A program made the position numbers and the translations under genes. From NCBI RefSeq assembly GCF_003259905.1, contig NZ_QLMG01000013.1:28849-92848 (forward strand): a stretch of DNA of 64,000 nucleotides, in the 5' to 3' direction. The notes beneath the pieces are model-generated. The model had not been told where the DNA came from, ran no database searches, and saw only the letters and a program-made list of their open reading frames with translations. Of this stretch, positions 1 to 10,495 are shown piece by piece; the first letter of the stretch is position 1; each line of letters starts with the position of its first letter. Source of the stretch: Salipiger aestuarii (lineage in GTDB: Bacteria; Pseudomonadota; Alphaproteobacteria; Rhodobacterales; Rhodobacteraceae).

Positions 1-352
1 ACTTCGGAGCGGGCTGGTGGATGGCGCGGGTCTCGGTCGCCTCGACCGGGCCCTTTTCATCGACAGGCTCGCCCACGACGTTCAGGATGCGGCCCAGCGT
101 CGCGGTCCCCACCGGCACCATGATCGGGCCGCTGGTGTCGACCACTTCCTGGCCGCGCACCAGACCTTCGGTCGAATCCATCGCGATGGTGCGAACGGTC
201 GATTCACCCAGGTGCTGCGCAACTTCAAGAACCAGCTTCTTGCCGTCGTTGGTGGTGGTCAGCGCATTCAGGATCTCGGGCAGGTGGTCGTCGAACTTTA
301 CGTCGACCACGGCACCGATGACCTGAGTCACTTTGCCTTTTGCGTTTGCCAT
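1..352 (-). CDS. atpD: F1 ATP synthase subunit beta, N-terminal part (cut by window edge)
   Basis: This is the catalytic beta subunit of the F1 head, which makes ATP at the cytoplasmic side of the membrane. Only the first ~117 residues lie in the window. It begins with ATG at 352 and opens [20 protein letters not shown], the typical beta-barrel start. It continues through the segment ending [16 protein letters not shown], the conserved stretch before the nucleotide-binding domain. The Walker motifs are beyond the left edge. It is the last F1 gene visible in the minus-strand atpH-atpA-atpG-atpD operon, 16 bp after atpG. Family assignment is secure; nothing can be said about the C-terminus. Confidence 0.97.
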   Translation of the reverse strand, partial: MANAKGKVTQVIGAVVDVKFDDHLPEILNALTTTNDGKKLVLEVAQHLGESTVRTIAMDSTEGLVRGQEVVDTSGPIMVPVGTATLGRILNVVGEPVDEKGPVEATETRAIHQPAPK

Positions 353-368
353 TTATCGTCTCCGGTTC

Positions 369-1250
369 TTAGAGCGCCTCGGCGCCCGAGATGATTTCGA
401 TCAGTTCGTTGGTGATGACAGCCTGACGCGACCGGTTGTATTCGATGGTCAGCTTGTCGATCATTTCACCGGCGTTGCGCGTGGCGTTGTCCATCGCGCT
501 CATCCGTGCGCCCTGTTCCGAGGCCGCGTTCTCCAGCAGAGCCGAGAAGATCTGGGTTGCGACACCACGGGGCAACAGGTCGGCAAGGATGCGTTCCTCG
601 TCCGGCTCGTAATCGTAAAGGGGGCCGCTGGCCGCCTCTTCGGTTTCGGGCGCATCAAAGGCCGCCGGAATGATCTGCTGTGACTGCGGCACCTGGCTTA
701 CCACGTTGACGAACGCCGAGTAAAAGATCGTCGCCACATCGAATTCGCCGCCATCGAAGCGGATCAGCACGTCGCGCGCGATCTTTTGCGCGTCGGCGTA
801 CCCAAGCCGTTTCACGTCGCCAAGATCGACGTGCCCGATGAACAGCGCGCCATGATCGCGCTTGAGCTGCTCGCGGCCCTTCTTGCCGACGGTGAGAATT
901 TTCACCGTCTTGCCTTGGGACTTGAGCGTTTCAATCGCGACGCGCGCCTTCTTGACGATCGACGAATTGAAGCCACCGCACAGCCCGCGTTCGGCGGTCA
1001 TGACGATCAGCAGGTGCACGTCGTCCGCGCCGGTTCCCGCAAGCAGTTTGGGCGCCGTGGCGCTGCTGCCGACAGACGCCGACAGCGCACCGAGCACCGC
1101 ATTGAAGCGCTCGGCATAGGGGCGGGCCTGTTCCGCGGCATCCTGAGCCCGCCGCAGTTTTGCGGCGGCCACCATTTGCATGGCCTTGGTGATCTTGCGG
1201 GTCGATTTGACCGACGCGATCCGGTTCTTGAGGTCCTTTAGGCTAGGCAT
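369..1250 (-). CDS. atpG: F1 ATP synthase subunit gamma
   Basis: This is the central rotor shaft of F1, 293 residues, the normal family length. The N-terminus [20 protein letters not shown] is the classic gamma helix that inserts into the alpha3beta3 ring. The C-terminal helix contains [15 protein letters not shown] and ends near [13 protein letters not shown], also diagnostic. The central Rossmann-like domain carries the conserved [16 protein letters not shown] segment, here [12 protein letters not shown]. It lies between atpA (21-bp gap) and atpD in the same operon and has no visible promoter of its own. Confidence 0.98.
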   Translation of the reverse strand: MPSLKDLKNRIASVKSTRKITKAMQMVAAAKLRRAQDAAEQARPYAERFNAVLGALSASVGSSATAPKLLAGTGADDVHLLIVMTAERGLCGGFNSSIVKKARVAIETLKSQGKTVKILTVGKKGREQLKRDHGALFIGHVDLGDVKRLGYADAQKIARDVLIRFDGGEFDVATIFYSAFVNVVSQVPQSQQIIPAAFDAPETEEAASGPLYDYEPDEERILADLLPRGVATQIFSALLENAASEQGARMSAMDNATRNAGEMIDKLTIEYNRSRQAVITNELIEIISGAEAL

Positions 1251-1271
1251 GATCCTGTCCTTTCAGGCCGC

Positions 1272-2810
1272 TCAGGCGTAGGTCTTGGCGAATTCGTCCA
1301 GAGCCGCCTTGAGCTTGTCCGCGGGTTCGCCTTTGATCTTGGGGTCCTCTGCCTCGATCCAGTCGAGGATGTCCTTGCGCTGGCCGCGCAGGAACGCCAG
1401 CAGAGCCGCTTCGAACTTGCTGACCTCACGGACCGGGACGTCGTCGAGGTAACCGTTGGTGCCCGCGAAGATGATGCAGACGATTTCGGCATTGCTCAGC
1501 GGCGAATATTGCGGCTGCTTCATCAGCTCGGTCAGGCGCGCGCCGCGGGCCAGCAGGCGCTGGGTCGATGCATCGAGGTCAGATCCGAACTGCGCAAAAG
1601 CCGCCATTTCGCGATATTGCGCCAGCGACAGCTTCACCGGGCCGGCAACCGACGACATCGCCTTGGTCTGGGCCGAAGAGCCGACGCGCGACACCGACAG
1701 GCCGGTGTTCACGGCGGGACGGATGCCCTGGAAGAACAGTTCCGTTTCCAGAAAGATCTGACCGTCGGTGATCGAAATCACGTTGGTCGGGATGAACGCC
1801 GACACGTCGCCGCCCTGGGTTTCGATGATCGGCAGCGCCGTCAGCGAGCCCGAGCCGTGATCTTCGTTCAGCTTGGCCGAACGCTCCAGCAGGCGCGAGT
1901 GAAGATAGAACACGTCGCCGGGATAGGCTTCGCGGCCCGGCGGGCGACGCAGCAGCAGCGACATCTGGCGATACGACACAGCCTGCTTGGACAGGTCATC
2001 ATAGATGATCAGCGCGTGCTTGCCGTTGTCGCGGAAATATTCCGCCATGGCGGTCGCGGCGTAGGGAGCGAGGAACTGCATCGGCGCGGGGTCGGATGCG
2101 GTTGCGGCCACGACGATCGAATAGTCGATGGCGCCGGTGGCTTCCAGACGCTTGACCAGCTGCGCCACGGTCGACCGCTTCTGGCCGATGGCGACATAGA
2201 CGCAGTACAGCTTCTTGCTGTCATCGTCGCCGGCGGCGTCGTTGTAGGATTTCTGGTTCAGGACCGTATCGAGCGCGATGGCGGTCTTGCCGGTTTGACG
2301 GTCGCCAATGATCAGCTCGCGCTGACCACGGCCGATCGGGATCATGGCATCAACTGCCTTGAGACCGGTCGCCATCGGCTCGTGCACCGACTTGCGCGGG
2401 ATGATGCCCGGCGCCTTGACGTCGGCGATGCGGCGCTCGGTGTACTGGATCGGACCCTTGCCATCCACCGGGTTGCCCAGACCGTCGACGACGCGGCCCA
2501 GCAGGCCCTCACCGGCGGGCACGTCCACGATGGAATTTGTGCGCTTGACGACATCGCCTTCCTTGATCTCGCGGTCGGAGCCGAAGATCACGACACCGAC
2601 GTTGTCGGCTTCGAGGTTCAGCGCCATGCCCATGATGCCGCCGGGAAATTCGACCATTTCGCCGGCTTTCACCGCGTCGAGGCCGTGAACGCGGGCGATA
2701 CCGTCACCGACGGACAGCACGCGACCCACTTCCGCGACTTCGGCTTCCGTGCCGAAGTTCTGGATCTGCTCCTTCAGGATCGCCGAAATCTCGGCTGCTT
2801 GGATACCCAT
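1272..2810 (-). CDS. atpA: F1 ATP synthase subunit alpha
   Basis: This is the non-catalytic nucleotide-binding alpha subunit of F1, 512 residues, usual length. The Walker A motif GDRQTGKT sits at about residues 169-176 and the conserved [18 protein letters not shown] barrel segment near residues 30-45. The ATG at 2810 directly abuts the atpH stop codon (TAA-ATG), so translation of the two is probably coupled. It is followed by atpG after 21 bp. Assignment is certain. Confidence 0.98.
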   Translation of the reverse strand: MGIQAAEISAILKEQIQNFGTEAEVAEVGRVLSVGDGIARVHGLDAVKAGEMVEFPGGIMGMALNLEADNVGVVIFGSDREIKEGDVVKRTNSIVDVPAGEGLLGRVVDGLGNPVDGKGPIQYTERRIADVKAPGIIPRKSVHEPMATGLKAVDAMIPIGRGQRELIIGDRQTGKTAIALDTVLNQKSYNDAAGDDDSKKLYCVYVAIGQKRSTVAQLVKRLEATGAIDYSIVVAATASDPAPMQFLAPYAATAMAEYFRDNGKHALIIYDDLSKQAVSYRQMSLLLRRPPGREAYPGDVFYLHSRLLERSAKLNEDHGSGSLTALPIIETQGGDVSAFIPTNVISITDGQIFLETELFFQGIRPAVNTGLSVSRVGSSAQTKAMSSVAGPVKLSLAQYREMAAFAQFGSDLDASTQRLLARGARLTELMKQPQYSPLSNAEIVCIIFAGTNGYLDDVPVREVSKFEAALLAFLRGQRKDILDWIEAEDPKIKGEPADKLKAALDEFAKTYA

Positions 2811-3371
2811 TTATCCGACCTCTTTCATTGCATTCTGGAGAGCGTTGAGCTTCGACGCGACCGACGTGTCGATCATCTTCGAGCCAACCTTGACAACAAG
2901 ACCCCCGATGAGTCGCTCATCGACGGTGGTTTTGATCTTGACCTGCTTGCCGACGCTGCTGGACAGCGTCTGCGCCAGGCGGCTGGCCTGATCGTCCGAC
3001 AGGGCGGTGGCCGAGGTCACCTCGGCGGTGATTTCGCCCTTGGATTCGGCGATCATCTCGCGCAGGTGCGCGATAAGTTGCGGCAGCACGAACAGACGGC
3101 GCTTTTCGGCCAGAAGGCCAAGCGTGTTGTGCATCGCGGGCATAAGACCCATCCGCGAGGCGACCGCCATGATACCCTTTTTCATCGACTCGCGCGGATA
3201 GACGGGCGACGCGATCAGGTCGCGCAGGTCGGGGCTGTCCGCGATCGCCTGCGACAGATCGTTCACATTGCTTTCAAGCTGGTCGAGAGCATTGGACTCA
3301 TTGGCGATCTCGAAGACCGCCGTCGCATAGCGTGCCGCGATGCCGCCGGAGATCGAAGCTGGTTCAGACAC
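2811..3371 (-). CDS. atpH: F1 ATP synthase subunit delta (GTG start)
   Basis: This is the peripheral-stalk subunit linking the b subunits to F1. The frame stays open further upstream, but homologous sequence begins at [20 protein letters not shown]. The GTG at 3371, seven bases after a GGAAGG ribosome-binding site, gives 186 residues, the family length. A second GTG two codons upstream lies too close to that site. The domain is all-helical at the N-terminus, with the delta signature [18 protein letters not shown] near the C-terminus. It is the first gene of the operon. Start choice is an inference from the ribosome-binding site and family length. Confidence 0.95.
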   Translation of the reverse strand: MSEPASISGGIAARYATAVFEIANESNALDQLESNVNDLSQAIADSPDLRDLIASPVYPRESMKKGIMAVASRMGLMPAMHNTLGLLAEKRRLFVLPQLIAHLREMIAESKGEITAEVTSATALSDDQASRLAQTLSSSVGKQVKIKTTVDERLIGGLVVKVGSKMIDTSVASKLNALQNAMKEVG

Positions 3372-3474
3372 GTCCACCCTTCCGATATAAGGCCCCCGCG
3401 ACACTAGGGGCTGTCCCGGCGTCCGGAGGCGTTGTCCCTGCCCTGAGCTGTCCCAGGGCGTCGAAATCAGCGCG

Positions 3475-3503
3475 GATTTAGCAGAGCCTCCCCGCCCTCG
3501 CAA
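3475..3503 (-). promoter_or_regulatory. Candidate sigma-70 promoter of the atp operon
   Basis: On the minus strand TTGCGA (3503-3498) is followed after 17 bases by TAAATC (3480-3475), about 100 nt upstream of the atpH GTG. Spacing is ideal and both hexamers are fair matches. It is assigned by position and consensus only. Confidence 0.45.
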
Positions 3504-3946
3504 CATGCTTGCAGCGTTTTAAGGTGCGTCCGGGCGCGGGTTTTTTGCCGGTGCGACCGTGCAGCCGGATCGCGTCGGGAAACAGGGCTTTGAAATGATG
3601 CGGTTTTTCAGGTTTTGTTAGGCTATTGGCATTTCTTCCTGCCGCAACGGAATGATCGCATCGAGATAGCGCAAACGGTCCGGCGGTTGCCTTGCGGCCG
3701 CCCGGGGCATCGTCCGCGAGGCCCCCCTTTTGTCGCGGTACAGCGAGCTTGCAGGGGCCGTGTTAGCGGTCGCGCAGGAAATGCAAGCTATGCGGCGCCC
3801 CGCCGAACGCAAGGCGATTCCCGCGCGCCGCGCGCCGAACACGTTCACAAGATCATGATCGACCCGCGACCGAAGACGGCGTGGGGCGCGCAAAGACCGG
3901 CCTGCAATCAACCGCTTACCCGGTGCGCCAACGCGCGCAGGCCCGG
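3504..3946. other. Intergenic region, no gene seen
   Basis: About 440 bases lie between the atp promoter and the end of the methyltransferase. Open frames here are short or are continuations of shadow frames, without recognisable protein motifs or ribosome-binding sites. A short T-run near 3541 follows a GC-rich stretch but does not form a convincing terminator hairpin for either neighbour. Confidence 0.5.
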
Positions 3947-4696
3947 TCAGACCGGCTTGGGTTCCTTTTTGGGGACCGGCGATAGGACCTCCAGCGGGTT
4001 GGGCACGCGCACCCGGTCCCCCAGCCCCTTGCGTTGCGGCGGATAGCGTTTCGACGCCCGCACGATCAACACCCCGCCCGCCACAACCGCCGGAATGGCG
4101 CGCCCGATTCCTTCCCACATCGGCCCGGTCCGCATCCAGAACCGGCGTGGCGACGGCGGCTGATACAACACACTGACATGGCTCTGACGCACGAAATCGT
4201 ACTGCCTGAGCTGGCTGTCGAGCTGGCCAAGCGAATAGGGCCGTCCGAAGCCGAACGGCGTGTTGTCCGACCGCGCCCACAGGCCCGACCGGTTGGGCAC
4301 GATGAACAGCGCCTCACCGCCGGGGCCAAGCACGCGGTAGCATTCCTCCAGCACTTCGGACGGGCGTTCCGATGTTTCCAGCCCATGCATCAGCACCAGC
4401 TTGTCGACATGCCCCGTTTCCAGCGGCCACAGGGTTTCTTCGCACAGCGCGCTGACGTTGGGCAGGCCCGTGGGCCAGGGCATCACCCCTTGTGGTGCGG
4501 GCATAAGCCCGACCACCCGGCGCGATTCCTTGAGATAGGGGCGCAGCAGAGGCACGGCAAAACCGTAGCCGACCACCGTCTGCCCCTTGGCGTTGGGCCA
4601 GTATCGCAGGACCTGATCGCGCACAGCGCGCTGCGCCGCGCGGCCCAGCGCGCTGCGGTAATAAAAGTCGCGCAAACTGTGCACATCTAGGTGCAT
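3947..4696 (-). CDS. Class I SAM-dependent methyltransferase-like protein
   Basis: This is a 249-residue soluble protein starting at ATG 4696 ([18 protein letters not shown]). The layout is that of a class I methyltransferase. An N-terminal strand/loop [15 protein letters not shown] stands where the SAM-binding glycine motif would be, though it is a weak match to the GxGxG consensus. A central [20 protein letters not shown] segment follows, then the [20 protein letters not shown] stretch typical of motif III/IV. The substrate cannot be told. It is divergent from gloB with only 63 bp between the starts, an arrangement that suggests, but does not prove, shared regulation. The C-terminus is proline- and lysine-rich. 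Confidence 0.75.
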   Translation of the reverse strand: MHLDVHSLRDFYYRSALGRAAQRAVRDQVLRYWPNAKGQTVVGYGFAVPLLRPYLKESRRVVGLMPAPQGVMPWPTGLPNVSALCEETLWPLETGHVDKLVLMHGLETSERPSEVLEECYRVLGPGGEALFIVPNRSGLWARSDNTPFGFGRPYSLGQLDSQLRQYDFVRQSHVSVLYQPPSPRRFWMRTGPMWEGIGRAIPAVVAGGVLIVRASKRYPPQRKGLGDRVRVPNPLEVLSPVPKKEPKPV

Positions 4697-4759
4697 TGCG
4701 GTGAGGCCTCCGATCCTCCAATGTCGGTGGCAGTCTGGCAAAGCCTCGAAGGAAAGACC

Positions 4760-5515
4760 ATGGAGATCGTCACCGTCCCCTGCCTTACCGACAATTACGC
4801 CTATCTTGTGAAAGGCCCGTCAGGCGTCGTGCTGATCGACGCGCCGGAAGCGGCGCCGATCGTCGACGCACTTGAGGCCCACGGCTGGGGTCTCAGCGAT
4901 CTGCTGATCACCCACCACCATCACGATCACGTCGGCGGGGTCGATGCCTTGCGCGCGCGCTATGGCTGCACCGTCACCGGCCCCCGCGCCGAAGCCGATA
5001 AGATGCCCGCGCTCGATCACCCCGTGCAGGGCGGCGACCGCTTCGATGCGGGCGGGGTGGCCGTGGAGGTGATCCATGTGCCCGGCCACACGCTGGGCCA
5101 TGTCGCGTTTCACATGCCCGACGCGGACGCCGTGTTCACCGCCGACAGCCTGATGGCGCTTGGCTGCGGGCGAATCTTCGAGGGCACCGCCCCGATGATG
5201 TGGGACAGCCTGAGCAAGCTTGCCGCGCTTTCCCCCGACACGATGGTTTATTCGGGCCACGAATACACCGCATCCAACGCCAAGTTCGCATTGACCGTTG
5301 AACCAGGCAACAAAGCGCTTATCTTGAGGTCTCATGAGATCGCCAAAGCTCGGACAGAGGAGCGCCCGACCGCCGCCTGCAAGCTGTCCGAAGAACTGGC
5401 CACCAACCCGTTCCTGCGACCCGATTCCCCCGAGATCCGCGATCTTCTGGGCATGCAATCTGCGTCAGATGCAGATGTCTTTGCCGAAATCCGCGCCCGG
5501 AAGGACCGGTTCTGA
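4760..5515 (+). CDS. gloB: Hydroxyacylglutathione hydrolase (glyoxalase II)
   Basis: It hydrolyses S-D-lactoylglutathione to D-lactate and glutathione, the second step of methylglyoxal detoxification. It has 251 residues, the family length. The metallo-beta-lactamase metal motif [10 protein letters not shown] is at residues 51-60, followed by HVPGHTLGH and SGHEYT, which supply the remaining metal ligands. ATG 4760 follows a GAAGGAAAG ribosome-binding site; the frame is open further upstream but the homology starts here. A VOC/lactoylglutathione lyase-type gene occurs at 61.5 kb. Confidence 0.95.
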   Translation: MEIVTVPCLTDNYAYLVKGPSGVVLIDAPEAAPIVDALEAHGWGLSDLLITHHHHDHVGGVDALRARYGCTVTGPRAEADKMPALDHPVQGGDRFDAGGVAVEVIHVPGHTLGHVAFHMPDADAVFTADSLMALGCGRIFEGTAPMMWDSLSKLAALSPDTMVYSGHEYTASNAKFALTVEPGNKALILRSHEIAKARTEERPTAACKLSEELATNPFLRPDSPEIRDLLGMQSASDADVFAEIRARKDRF

Positions 5516-5673
5516 CCCGCCGCTTTTGACGCCAAGAATACACATTCACAGCAAAAGTGAGCGGCCCCGTCACAGAAACTTCTTGATGGACGGCAGGAGT
5601 CGACCAAACTTTAACCATAGAAGGCGATGTTGGGTACCACAACGCCCGACACAGACAAGAGGAGCGCCCCACC

Positions 5674-8007
5674 GTGCCGTCTTTCTCGAATACCCTGGAA
5701 CAGGCCATTCACGCTGCACTGGCTCTCGCGAACTCGCGCAGCCACGAATTTGCGACGCTGGAACATCTCCTGCTCGCCCTGATCGACGAACCCGACGCCG
5801 CCCGCGTGATGAAGGCATGCTCCGTGGACACCGAAGAACTTCGGACCACGCTGGTGGAATTCATCGACGAGGACCTGTCGAACCTCGTCACCGACATCGA
5901 AGGTTCCGAAGCGGTGCCCACCGCCGCTTTCCAGCGCGTCATCCAGCGCGCCGCGATCCATGTGCAATCTTCAGGCCGCACCGAAGTGACCGGCGCGAAC
6001 GTGCTTGTCGCGATCTTCGCAGAACGCGAATCCAACGCGGCCTATTTCCTGCAGGAACAGGACATGACCCGCTATGATGCGGTGAATTTCATCGCGCATG
6101 GCGTGGCGAAAAACCCCGCCTACGGCGAGGCGCGCCCGGTCAACGGCGCCCAGGATGCCGAGGAAGAAGCGGTCAAGGCCGCCCAGTCCGAAGCGCCCGC
6201 CGACAACAAGGAATCGGCGCTTGGCAAGTATTGCGTCGATCTGAACGCCAAGTCTCGCAAAGGGGACGTCGATCCGCTGATCGGCCGCGAACAAGAGGTG
6301 GAACGCTGCATTCAGGTGCTGTGCCGCCGCCGCAAGAACAACCCGCTGCTGGTGGGCGATCCCGGCGTCGGCAAGACCGCCATCGCCGAAGGTCTGGCGC
6401 GCAAGATCGTCTCCGGTGACACCCCGGCTGTGCTGTCGAAAACCACCATCTTCTCGCTCGACATGGGCGCGCTGCTGGCGGGCACCCGCTATCGCGGCGA
6501 TTTCGAAGAACGGCTCAAGGCCGTCGTGACCGAGCTTGAGGAACATCCCGACGGCGTGCTGTTCATCGACGAAATCCACACGGTGATTGGCGCGGGCGCA
6601 ACCTCGGGCGGGGCGATGGATGCGTCCAACCTGCTGAAACCCGCGCTTCAGGGCGGCAAGCTGCGCACCATGGGGTCGACCACCTACAAGGAATTCCGCC
6701 AGCATTTCGAAAAGGACCGCGCGCTGTCGCGCCGGTTCCAGAAGATCGACGTGAACGAGCCCTCGGTCCCCGACACAGTCAAGATCCTCAAGGGTCTCAA
6801 GCCCTATTTCGAAGAGCATCACAGCGTCAAATACACCGCCGATGCGATCAAGTCCGCCGTCGAACTTTCGGCGCGCTACATCAACGATCGCAAGCTGCCC
6901 GACAAGGCCATCGACGTTATCGACGAGGCCGGCGCGGCGCAGCATCTCGTGGCCGAATCCAAGCGCCGCAAGACCATCGGTGCCCGGGAAATCGAAGATG
7001 TGGTCGCCAAGATCGCCCGCATCCCGCCCAAGAACGTGTCCAAGAACGACGCCGAACTGCTGCGCGATCTGGAAGGCACGCTCAAGCGGGTGGTCTTTGG
7101 CCAGGACAACGCCATCGACGCGCTGGCGGCGGCGATCAAGCTGGCCCGGGCCGGTCTGCGCGAACCCGAAAAGCCCATCGGCAACTACCTGTTCGCAGGA
7201 CCGACAGGTGTCGGCAAGACCGAGGTCGCAAAGCAGCTCGCAAGCTCGCTTGGGGTGGAATTGCTGCGCTTTGACATGTCGGAATACATGGAAAAGCATG
7301 CGGTTTCCCGCCTGATCGGCGCGCCTCCGGGCTATGTCGGGTTCGACCAGGGCGGCCAGCTGACCGATGGTGTCGATCAGCATCCGCATTGCGTGCTGCT
7401 GCTGGACGAGATCGAAAAGGCGCACCCGGATGTGTACAACATCCTGCTACAGGTCATGGACCACGGCTCGCTGACCGATCACAACGGGCGCACGGTGGAT
7501 TTCCGCAACGTGATCCTGATCATGACCTCGAACGCGGGGGCTGCCGAACAGGCCAAGGCGGCCATCGGCTTTGGCCGCGACCGTCGCACCGGCGAGGATA
7601 CGGCGGCTATCGAGCGCACCTTTACGCCGGAATTCCGCAACCGTCTGGACGCCGTCATCAGCTTCCAGCCGCTGCCGAAAGAGGTGATCCTGTCGGTGGT
7701 CGAAAAGTTCGTGCTGCAACTCGAAGCACAACTGATGGACCGCAACGTCAGCATCGAACTGACGCGCCCGGCCGCGGAATGGCTGGCCGACAAGGGCTAC
7801 GACGACCGCATGGGTGCCCGCCCGCTTGGCCGCGTGATCCAGGAAACGCTCAAGAAACCCTTGGCCGAGGAACTGTTGTTCGGCAAGCTGACCAAGGGCG
7901 GCGTGGTCAAGGTGGGCCTGAAAAACGACGCTCTTGACCTCAAGATCGAGGGGCCCGAAAAGCTGCGCCTGTCAACCAAGAAACCGCCTCTGCTGACGGC
8001 CGATTGA
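5674..8007 (+). CDS. clpA: ATP-dependent Clp protease ATPase subunit ClpA (GTG start)
   Basis: This is the AAA+ unfoldase that feeds substrates to ClpP. It has 777 residues. The order is an N-terminal Clp repeat domain (about 1-145), first AAA module with Walker A GDPGVGKT at 228-235, then a second AAA module with GPTGVGKT near residue 510 and sensor motifs, and a ClpB_D2-small C-terminal domain. The start is GTG preceded by AGAGGAG. No clpS gene is present in the 158 bp upstream, although clpS often adjoins clpA. A strong terminator follows the stop codon. Confidence 0.97.
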   Translation: MPSFSNTLEQAIHAALALANSRSHEFATLEHLLLALIDEPDAARVMKACSVDTEELRTTLVEFIDEDLSNLVTDIEGSEAVPTAAFQRVIQRAAIHVQSSGRTEVTGANVLVAIFAERESNAAYFLQEQDMTRYDAVNFIAHGVAKNPAYGEARPVNGAQDAEEEAVKAAQSEAPADNKESALGKYCVDLNAKSRKGDVDPLIGREQEVERCIQVLCRRRKNNPLLVGDPGVGKTAIAEGLARKIVSGDTPAVLSKTTIFSLDMGALLAGTRYRGDFEERLKAVVTELEEHPDGVLFIDEIHTVIGAGATSGGAMDASNLLKPALQGGKLRTMGSTTYKEFRQHFEKDRALSRRFQKIDVNEPSVPDTVKILKGLKPYFEEHHSVKYTADAIKSAVELSARYINDRKLPDKAIDVIDEAGAAQHLVAESKRRKTIGAREIEDVVAKIARIPPKNVSKNDAELLRDLEGTLKRVVFGQDNAIDALAAAIKLARAGLREPEKPIGNYLFAGPTGVGKTEVAKQLASSLGVELLRFDMSEYMEKHAVSRLIGAPPGYVGFDQGGQLTDGVDQHPHCVLLLDEIEKAHPDVYNILLQVMDHGSLTDHNGRTVDFRNVILIMTSNAGAAEQAKAAIGFGRDRRTGEDTAAIERTFTPEFRNRLDAVISFQPLPKEVILSVVEKFVLQLEAQLMDRNVSIELTRPAAEWLADKGYDDRMGARPLGRVIQETLKKPLAEELLFGKLTKGGVVKVGLKNDALDLKIEGPEKLRLSTKKPPLLTAD

Positions 8008-8027
8008 ACGGCAGCGCCAAAACCCGT

Positions 8028-8061
8028 CACACCGCCGCGCCCCGTTGCGCGGCGGTGTTTT
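8028..8061 (+). terminator. Rho-independent terminator of clpA
   Basis: A 12-bp GC-rich stem is formed by ACACCGCCGCGC (8029-8040) and GCGCGGCGGTGT (8047-8058) with loop CCCGTT, followed by TTT. It lies 21 bp after the clpA stop. Confidence 0.9.
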
Positions 8062-8299
8062 CATTTGTGGACCCTCAACCTTCCGTGCCATCGCCCGCGG
8101 TCTCACGAACAGCGACGATGCAGAGCAAGCCGTCCCAAAGCCGCACCGGACGCGGGCCGTGCAACCTCATCGGGAGAGGGTCCGCAGACATTCGCTGCAC
8201 GCGGTCGACCTGGGGCTGATCTGATTGCCCGCCGCGTCGGTCCATCGGTCCATAGACACAAGGCGCAGGGCCACTCATCGCGCCCTGTCGAACGGGATA
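8062..8299. other. Intergenic stretch downstream of clpA, no intact gene
   Basis: It contains only short open frames without recognisable motifs. It may hold the eroded 3' end of the neighbouring broken TetR gene. Confidence 0.4.
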
Positions 8300-8871
8300 G
8301 GGCGCCGGGTCACATTTCAGCCACGCGCGAAAGCGGGCCAGTTCGTCCAGCGTCAGCGTCTGCGCACGAAACAGCGTCACATATCCGCGCGCACCGGCCC
8401 TGCGCGGCGCGACAATTTCGCTGATCCGCATCGGAATGTGGCCGATCTGGGGCAGATACACGGTTCAGGCCCGCACCTCCGCCTCATCCGGGGCGTATCC
8501 GAACTGTTTGAACATCGTATGGATGGCCCCCAGCCGCGAACGGCGAAATCCAGCCGCGATTCGCACAGCGCGTTCTCGTTGAACACCTCGATCAGGAGCA
8601 GCATCGCGTCGGAAATGGTTTGCGCGTAGACGCCGGTGTTCCTGGCCTATCGGTCGGAAAGCAACGCGTCCGGCCGCGCCTGCCGATCCTTCAAGAACCA
8701 GCAAAAGCTGGTGCAGGACAGATACGGCACACTGGCAAGCGGCTGGATCTTGACCGCCTCGACCCCGGACCGCACGAGCGCCTGGCGCGCCGCATCCGGC
8801 CACATGTCGCGCGATCCGCGCCAGCCGCTGGTCTTTTCCGGTACGTCGATCCCGCCGGGCGTGCGGGTCAT
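8300..8871 (-). pseudogene. TetR/AcrR-family regulator, degraded
   Basis: Read on the minus strand, consecutive pieces in different frames make up one TetR protein. The HTH part (8871-8647) contains GWRGSRDMWPDAARQALVRS, GVEAVKIQPLA and FCWFLKDRQARPDALL, then stops. Another frame (about 8640-8517) continues NTGVYAQTISDAMLLLIEVF and SRLDFAVRGW. A third gives FKQFGYAPDEAEVRA, an in-frame TGA at 8467-8465, then VYLPQIGHIPMRISE and a C-terminal helix to about 8300. At least two frameshifts and one nonsense change make it non-functional. Several helix residues are also replaced by cysteine or proline. It is divergent from the broken flavoenzyme gene it probably once controlled. The 3' boundary is approximate. 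Confidence 0.82.
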
Positions 8872-8913
8872 GGCAGCGGCGATAGGCGATCACGCGGTTT
8901 TGGGGAAGCAACA

Positions 8914-8942
8914 TGAACATTCAAATGACGTTACTGAACATT
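8914..8942. promoter_or_regulatory. Direct repeat TGAACATT x2, possible old operator
   Basis: TGAACATT occurs at 8914-8921 and 8935-8942, exactly 21 bp apart (two helical turns), in the 99-bp gap between the divergent broken regulator and flavoenzyme genes. Position and phasing suit an operator, but this is inference only. Confidence 0.3.
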
Positions 8943-8970
8943 TCCGGACGCTTCAGGCCAGCGTCACGGA

Positions 8971-10408
8971 ATGCCCCATATCGACTGCCTTCTTCTCCGG
9001 TCATACCAGTTGAAACGCCTTTCCTTATGCACCCGGATCATGAACTCCGGCCATGAAGCCGCCTCCGCGGACGACGTCATGCCCAAAGCGCGTTCCACTG
9101 CCGGTCATGCCGAACGCGCCGGCGGCGGCGGTGTGGCGGGACAGCCCGCCGGTGTTCAACAACACCCTCACCAACAAGGACGAGGAGGTCTGCCCTACAT
9201 CCGGCAACTGCCCCATGCCTGCCGCGGCTACGGCGGCGCGGTGATGATCGAGCCGACCCAGCTTGGCCGCCGCACCGGAGGACGGGGCAAGGGCGTCCGG
9301 CTGTCCTCGGGTTTCTCGTACAGGCGCCGCGAACCGGCGCGCAGGGCGTTTCCCAAGCCGGCAAAGGATTGGGATATCGAACGAATCTCCGGCGATTTCC
9401 CCGGCGCGACCGGGCGGATGAAGGACGCCGGCATGGACGGGACCGGATTGCAGGTGTTCGGGCACCGGCCGGGCCAGTTCTGGTCGCCTCTGGCCCACGA
9501 TCCGGATGGGCCATATGGCGGGCAAACGCTTGATAGCCGGATAAAGCCGCTGACGGATGTGCTGGCCGGAATCCGCGCGCGTCCATCATCGGGCCACGCT
9601 AGGGGCGCATGAGACCGAGGCGGGCGGCATGACGCCGGATGGGGGGATCGAGATCTCCAGGCGCCTCGCTCACAACGGCATGGTCGATTTCCTGAGCGTC
9701 GTGCGGGGGCGCATCCATTCCGACCCCGCGATGACCGATCTGATCCCCGCGCGATGCATGAAAACGCGCTGCATCTGGATTTCGCGGGGGCGTCAAGCCG
9801 CAGCCCACGATGCGAAGTTCCGGATCATTCTCTGGACCGAATCCGGTGCCGGCGCCGGGTTGCACCCCGATGTGGTGGTCGTCGTCACCGGCGGGCCCGC
9901 CCAATACCGACCTGTCCGAAAGCGGACAGGAACAACCGCCGGTGGTCAGCACCCGGGATCTGATCTCGGGCGATGTGAAGCCGGTCGGGATATTCCGGTC
10001 CATGACGAAAGCGGCGATCACCCCGCCCTGATGGCGTTGAACCTTGGGCCCGACCTGCGCGCGCTTCAGGACAGGGACACGACATTCACTGTCACCCGCA
10101 GGCGGCCGGGGATCAGACGCGATGGCACCCGGCTGAAGGCCACCGTCGGCCCCGATTACAGCGGCGTTACCAGCGAAGCGTCCGATGACCAGACGATGGA
10201 CCATGGCGCCATGCCGTTGCACGATCTGCATTTCACACTGAAACACCGCAGTAGATGAACCAAGGGCGGTGGATCACGCGGCGCTGATCGACGGACGCCC
10301 CCGGACCAGGTTCCGCAATCCCCACGGCGCCTTTCAGGTGTTACGCATCGCAGACGCGGTCAGCGCCCCCCCATGCAGCGATCAGCGTCTGGCCGGGGAA
10401 GTCTGACG
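8971..10408 (+). pseudogene. Old Yellow Enzyme/TMADH-type flavoprotein (N-demethylase-like), decayed with internal deletions
   Basis: Frame-hopping pieces follow one flavoenzyme of the NADH:flavin oxidoreductase/trimethylamine dehydrogenase family. In order they are YQLKRLSLCTRIMNSGHEAA and MPKARSTAGHAERA; RDSPPVFNNTLTNKDE in another frame; AVMIEPTQLGRRT, RRREPARRAFPK, DWDIERISGDF and DGPYGGQTLDSR; ETEAGGMTPDGGIEISRRLA and MVDFLSVVRGRIHSDPAMTD; LHLDFAGA; then C-terminal-domain pieces VVVVTGG, ALQDRDTTFTVTRR, DGTRLKATVGPDYSGVTSE, and finally VDHAALIDGRP, PHGAFQVLRIADAVSA. Intact relatives are roughly 650-700 residues; only ~480 codons remain. The iron-sulfur/linker region between barrel and C-terminal domain is missing. 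Many shifts and stops make it non-functional. Demethylation of an N-methyl compound is inferred from the family. Confidence 0.85.
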
Positions 10409-10495
10409 CACCGCCCTCCCCTGCGATAGCGACTTGCCCGGTCCCACCGCACGGCCATATAGGTTGTCCGCACAGAAACTTTCGACAGGATCAAC

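Noticed and set aside
1509..3407. A 632-codon plus-strand frame opposite atpA and atpH
   Set aside because: Antisense of certain ATP synthase genes; no motifs, composition of a shadow frame.
3530..3560. GC-rich stretch followed by a T-run near 3541 as a terminator
   Set aside because: The preceding bases do not pair into a stable stem, and no plus-strand gene ends there.
5516..5673. clpS upstream of clpA
   Set aside because: The gap is 158 bp, too short for clpS, and has no ClpS motif.
5971..7425. A 484-codon minus-strand frame opposite clpA
   Set aside because: Shadow frame; ClpA AAA motifs lie on the plus strand.
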